Assembly (NCBI GenBank): GCA_947652115.1
Contig: OX393568.1
Location: 10,405,457 to 10,469,456, forward strand
Reading direction: 5' to 3'
Length of the DNA stretch: 64,000 nt
DNA from: Blastomussa wellsi
Taxonomy: Eukaryota; Cnidaria; Anthozoa; Scleractinia; Plerogyridae
A program made the position numbers and the translations under genes. The notes under the pieces were generated by a model that was not told where the DNA came from, did no database searches, and worked only from the letters and a program-made list of their open reading frames with translations. This document shows, piece by piece, positions 62,127 to 64,000 of the stretch; the stretch's first letter is position 1, and each line of letters opens with the position of its first letter.

Positions 62127-63099
62127 AAATGTTGATTTCAGCATTAAAGAAAGCTTGAATTTCGGGAAACCAAGTTAAAATGAAGCCAAGTGAATCAAAG
62201 TCGTTGAACGCACTCCTAACCTTTAATTACTACTAGCTATTATTTATTTCAGAAAAATTATTAAGAACCAGCAAAAATACGGAGCTCTGCTTTTAGGCTT
62301 GGCTAAATCTATATATTAGTTTTTACTTTAACTACAGAGAACGCTCACTCCCGTTTGAGTTAATTAACCACAACGTCGACCTTTCCTTCCTCCATTGCCG
62401 CCATGTTGATTTTATAGCCACGTCTTGCTTTTTCCAGGCTCTACAGATATTATGCTGAGGTACTGGGCCTCCTAGTTCCAGACTTCTTCTCCATTTTTTT
62501 GGCTTTTTTTTCTTTTCCGACTGACCAAACCAAAGTCAGGAAATGCATTTGACAATAAATGAAAAAAAAGGGGATGGCGTATCAATATTTTAAAACCAGT
62601 ATCTGGTAAAGCAATAGACCTTCAGATGAGTCAAGGAGATAAAACGTTGCTTGTTTTTCCGCATGAAAGAGTTTCAACACAAAGCTTAATGCTTAGTGAT
62701 TTATTAAACACACACAAACGTTTTTTCTCAAAAAATAATAAACAGATCATCTCTTTCAAAAGACTTTTCAAAACACAGTACACTTAGCTGGTATATTTGT
62801 TCAGACCTGGTCATGCTGAGAACCTGGTGGAATATTAATGTTTGCAGATTTAATTACGAACACTCTGTGAAATATTTACCAGAGTTGGCATATCCGCAAT
62901 GAAAGCTGTTTCTCCGGAATTAATGTACCAACATCAGGAATTACTGTACCAACGTTTTCAAGGTGTTTAACAGAGAAAAATAATTTGACAGTACAACACA
63001 CATCTTCACGAAAGCACTTACCGGAAACACCCGAAGATAAGCCGCACCTTTTTTCAAAAAATCGTTGCTCGAAATCAGGGGTGCGGCTTATCTGTGGGA
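62127..63099. other. No gene; dispersed repeat at 62228-62325
   Basis: The 62228-62325 block is the inverted partner of 51190-51285. Positions about 63005-63105 contain GGTGCGGCTTATCTGTGGGA and an inverse-like ATAAGCCGCACC, a small inverted repeat. Nothing coding is recognised. Confidence 0.5.
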
Positions 63100-63109
63100 A
63101 CATTGAAGA

Positions 63110-64000
63110 AAGGTGCTGAGAATTTCAATGAATTGACACTTTTATGGAAAAGAATGTAGATAAAGATTACACAAAACTGCAAGAGAGTACCGGTCATTGC
63201 TTTTGCAAGTTTGGTGACTCCTAAGAGCCGTTGTTGCTGTAAGCATAAGCTCATATATATTACAGCGCTTACATTGCGGTGGTCTAACAGTGCAAGATGA
63301 ATGTCGCTGGATTTCCTCAGTAGCTGTTTTGCTGTCTTTACCGCAGCCTCTACTTTTCCATTGGCCTTGCTATTGCCTGGGCTGATTGTGCGATGTTTGA
63401 ACTGCCAGGTCTTGGAGAAGTGGGCAAATTCCTGGGAGGTAAACTGGGGACCGTTGTCGCTGACTACAGTGTCCGGGCACCCATACCTGGCGAGGTGATT
63501 CTTTAGCTTGGTGATGACTGTAGGTGCACTTGTACTTGCCAGCTGGTCTATTTCCCAGAAGTTACTGTAGTAGTCTACCGTGATGAGGAAGTCTTTGCCC
63601 TTGTAGGAGAACAGGTCAGTGGCGATCCGTTCCCATGGTCGTTTTGGTACAGGGGTACTCTTCAGGGTTTCCTTCGGTTGAGCTCTATCGTACTGTCTGC
63701 AGGTCTCGCACGATTCTACTAGTTGCTTCATTTCTGCGCTCATTCCAGGCCAAAATATGCACTCTCTGGCTCGTCTGAGGCAGGCTTCTGTACCCATATG
63801 TGAAGAGTGTATTTTCTGCTTCATTGTTTCTCTTAGCTTCTTTGGGACAACTACTCGCTCCCCTCGGAAGATTTAACCATTCTGAACTGTCAGTTCATCT
63901 CTCTGGCTAAAGAAGGGAAGTGCTAAGGTTGGTACCGAAGACTTGTCATCAGGCCAGCCTTGCAGGATCACCTTTGTGAGGACTTGCATTGTCTCATCTG
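63110..64000 (-). pseudogene. Ty3/Gypsy integrase fragment at window edge
   Basis: The minus strand carries the integrase zinc finger (SSHMGTEACLRRARECIFW, CETCRQYD), then WERIATDLFSYKGKDFLITV, VVSDNGPQFTSQEFAHFSK and NSKANGKVEAAVKTA; the last Asp and Glu are separated by 35 residues, so the catalytic triad is intact. Similarity stops after HLALLDHRN at about 63275, with no C-terminal part. Upstream, a TAA at 63873-63875 interrupts the frame, which otherwise continues to and beyond the right edge with RNase H-to-integrase linker wording. It is a different family from the 22-27 kb element. Confidence 0.88.

Overview
Overview. The window is animal nuclear DNA: AT-rich, intron-bearing and crowded with eukaryotic transposable elements. 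The mixture of Tx1/L1-like and CR1-like LINEs with a 2A motif, DIRS tyrosine-recombinase elements, a Penelope-like element, Ty3/Gypsy, BEL/Pao and Maverick-type relics resembles a cnidarian, probably a stony coral or anemone. That assignment rests on element types and overall look, not on a species-specific marker.

Host gene. I recognise one host gene, on the minus strand: a USP4/USP11/USP15-family ubiquitin-specific protease. Seven coding exons can be followed by protein similarity, splice sites and phase: 56392-56247, 55996-55938, 49017-48567 (catalytic Cys box), 43753-43643, 33642-33529, 33428-33345 and 9066-8972. They join in frame. The first exons (DUSP domain) lie beyond the right edge and the last (His box) beyond the left edge, so the gene covers at least 47 kb here. 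Almost everything else I list is intronic or flanking.

Layout, left to right. 1-0.8 kb: nothing firm. 0.8-5.95 kb: L1-like LINE (+) with intact ORF1 and broken ORF2. 5.98-8.5 kb: Maverick-type DNA polymerase B pseudogene (-) with a perfect 169-bp tandem duplication. 9-11.8 kb: host exon and small repeats. 11.8-13.7 kb: DIRS end fragment joined to a Penelope-like element with inverted ends and a foldback insert. 13.7-14.0 kb: palindromic repeat holding a tRNA-like sequence. 14.4-21.7 kb: second L1-like LINE (+), split by a CR1-like LINE (-) with PHD finger and 2A motif. 22.38-26.84 kb: Ty3/Gypsy element with both LTRs, a 5-bp target duplication, open pol and broken gag. 26.99-31.25 kb: DIRS element 1 (-). 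32.0 kb: 5S-rRNA-like sequence. 33.3-33.6 kb: two host exons. 33.69-38.22 kb: DIRS element 2 (-). 38.2-41 kb: tRNA-derived SINE, BEL/Pao and RTE-like relics. 43.6 kb: host exon. 44.2-45.1 kb: orphan reverse transcriptase (+). 45.14-48.3 kb: an unrecognised minus-strand coding block with 87-bp tandem repeats upstream. 48.6-49.0 kb: host exon. 50.9-55.8 kb: MITE-like inverted repeats and a packaging-ATPase relic. 55.9-56.4 kb: two host exons. 60.6-62.1 kb: 1.5-kb terminal-inverted-repeat element. 63.1-64 kb: Gypsy integrase fragment running off the edge.

How it fits together. The genes do not form a pathway. The window is one constitutive-type deubiquitinase gene whose introns have been enlarged by nested elements; the intron between the 33.3-kb and 9.1-kb exons alone is about 24 kb. 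The best candidate for something undescribed is the 45.1-48.3 kb block.
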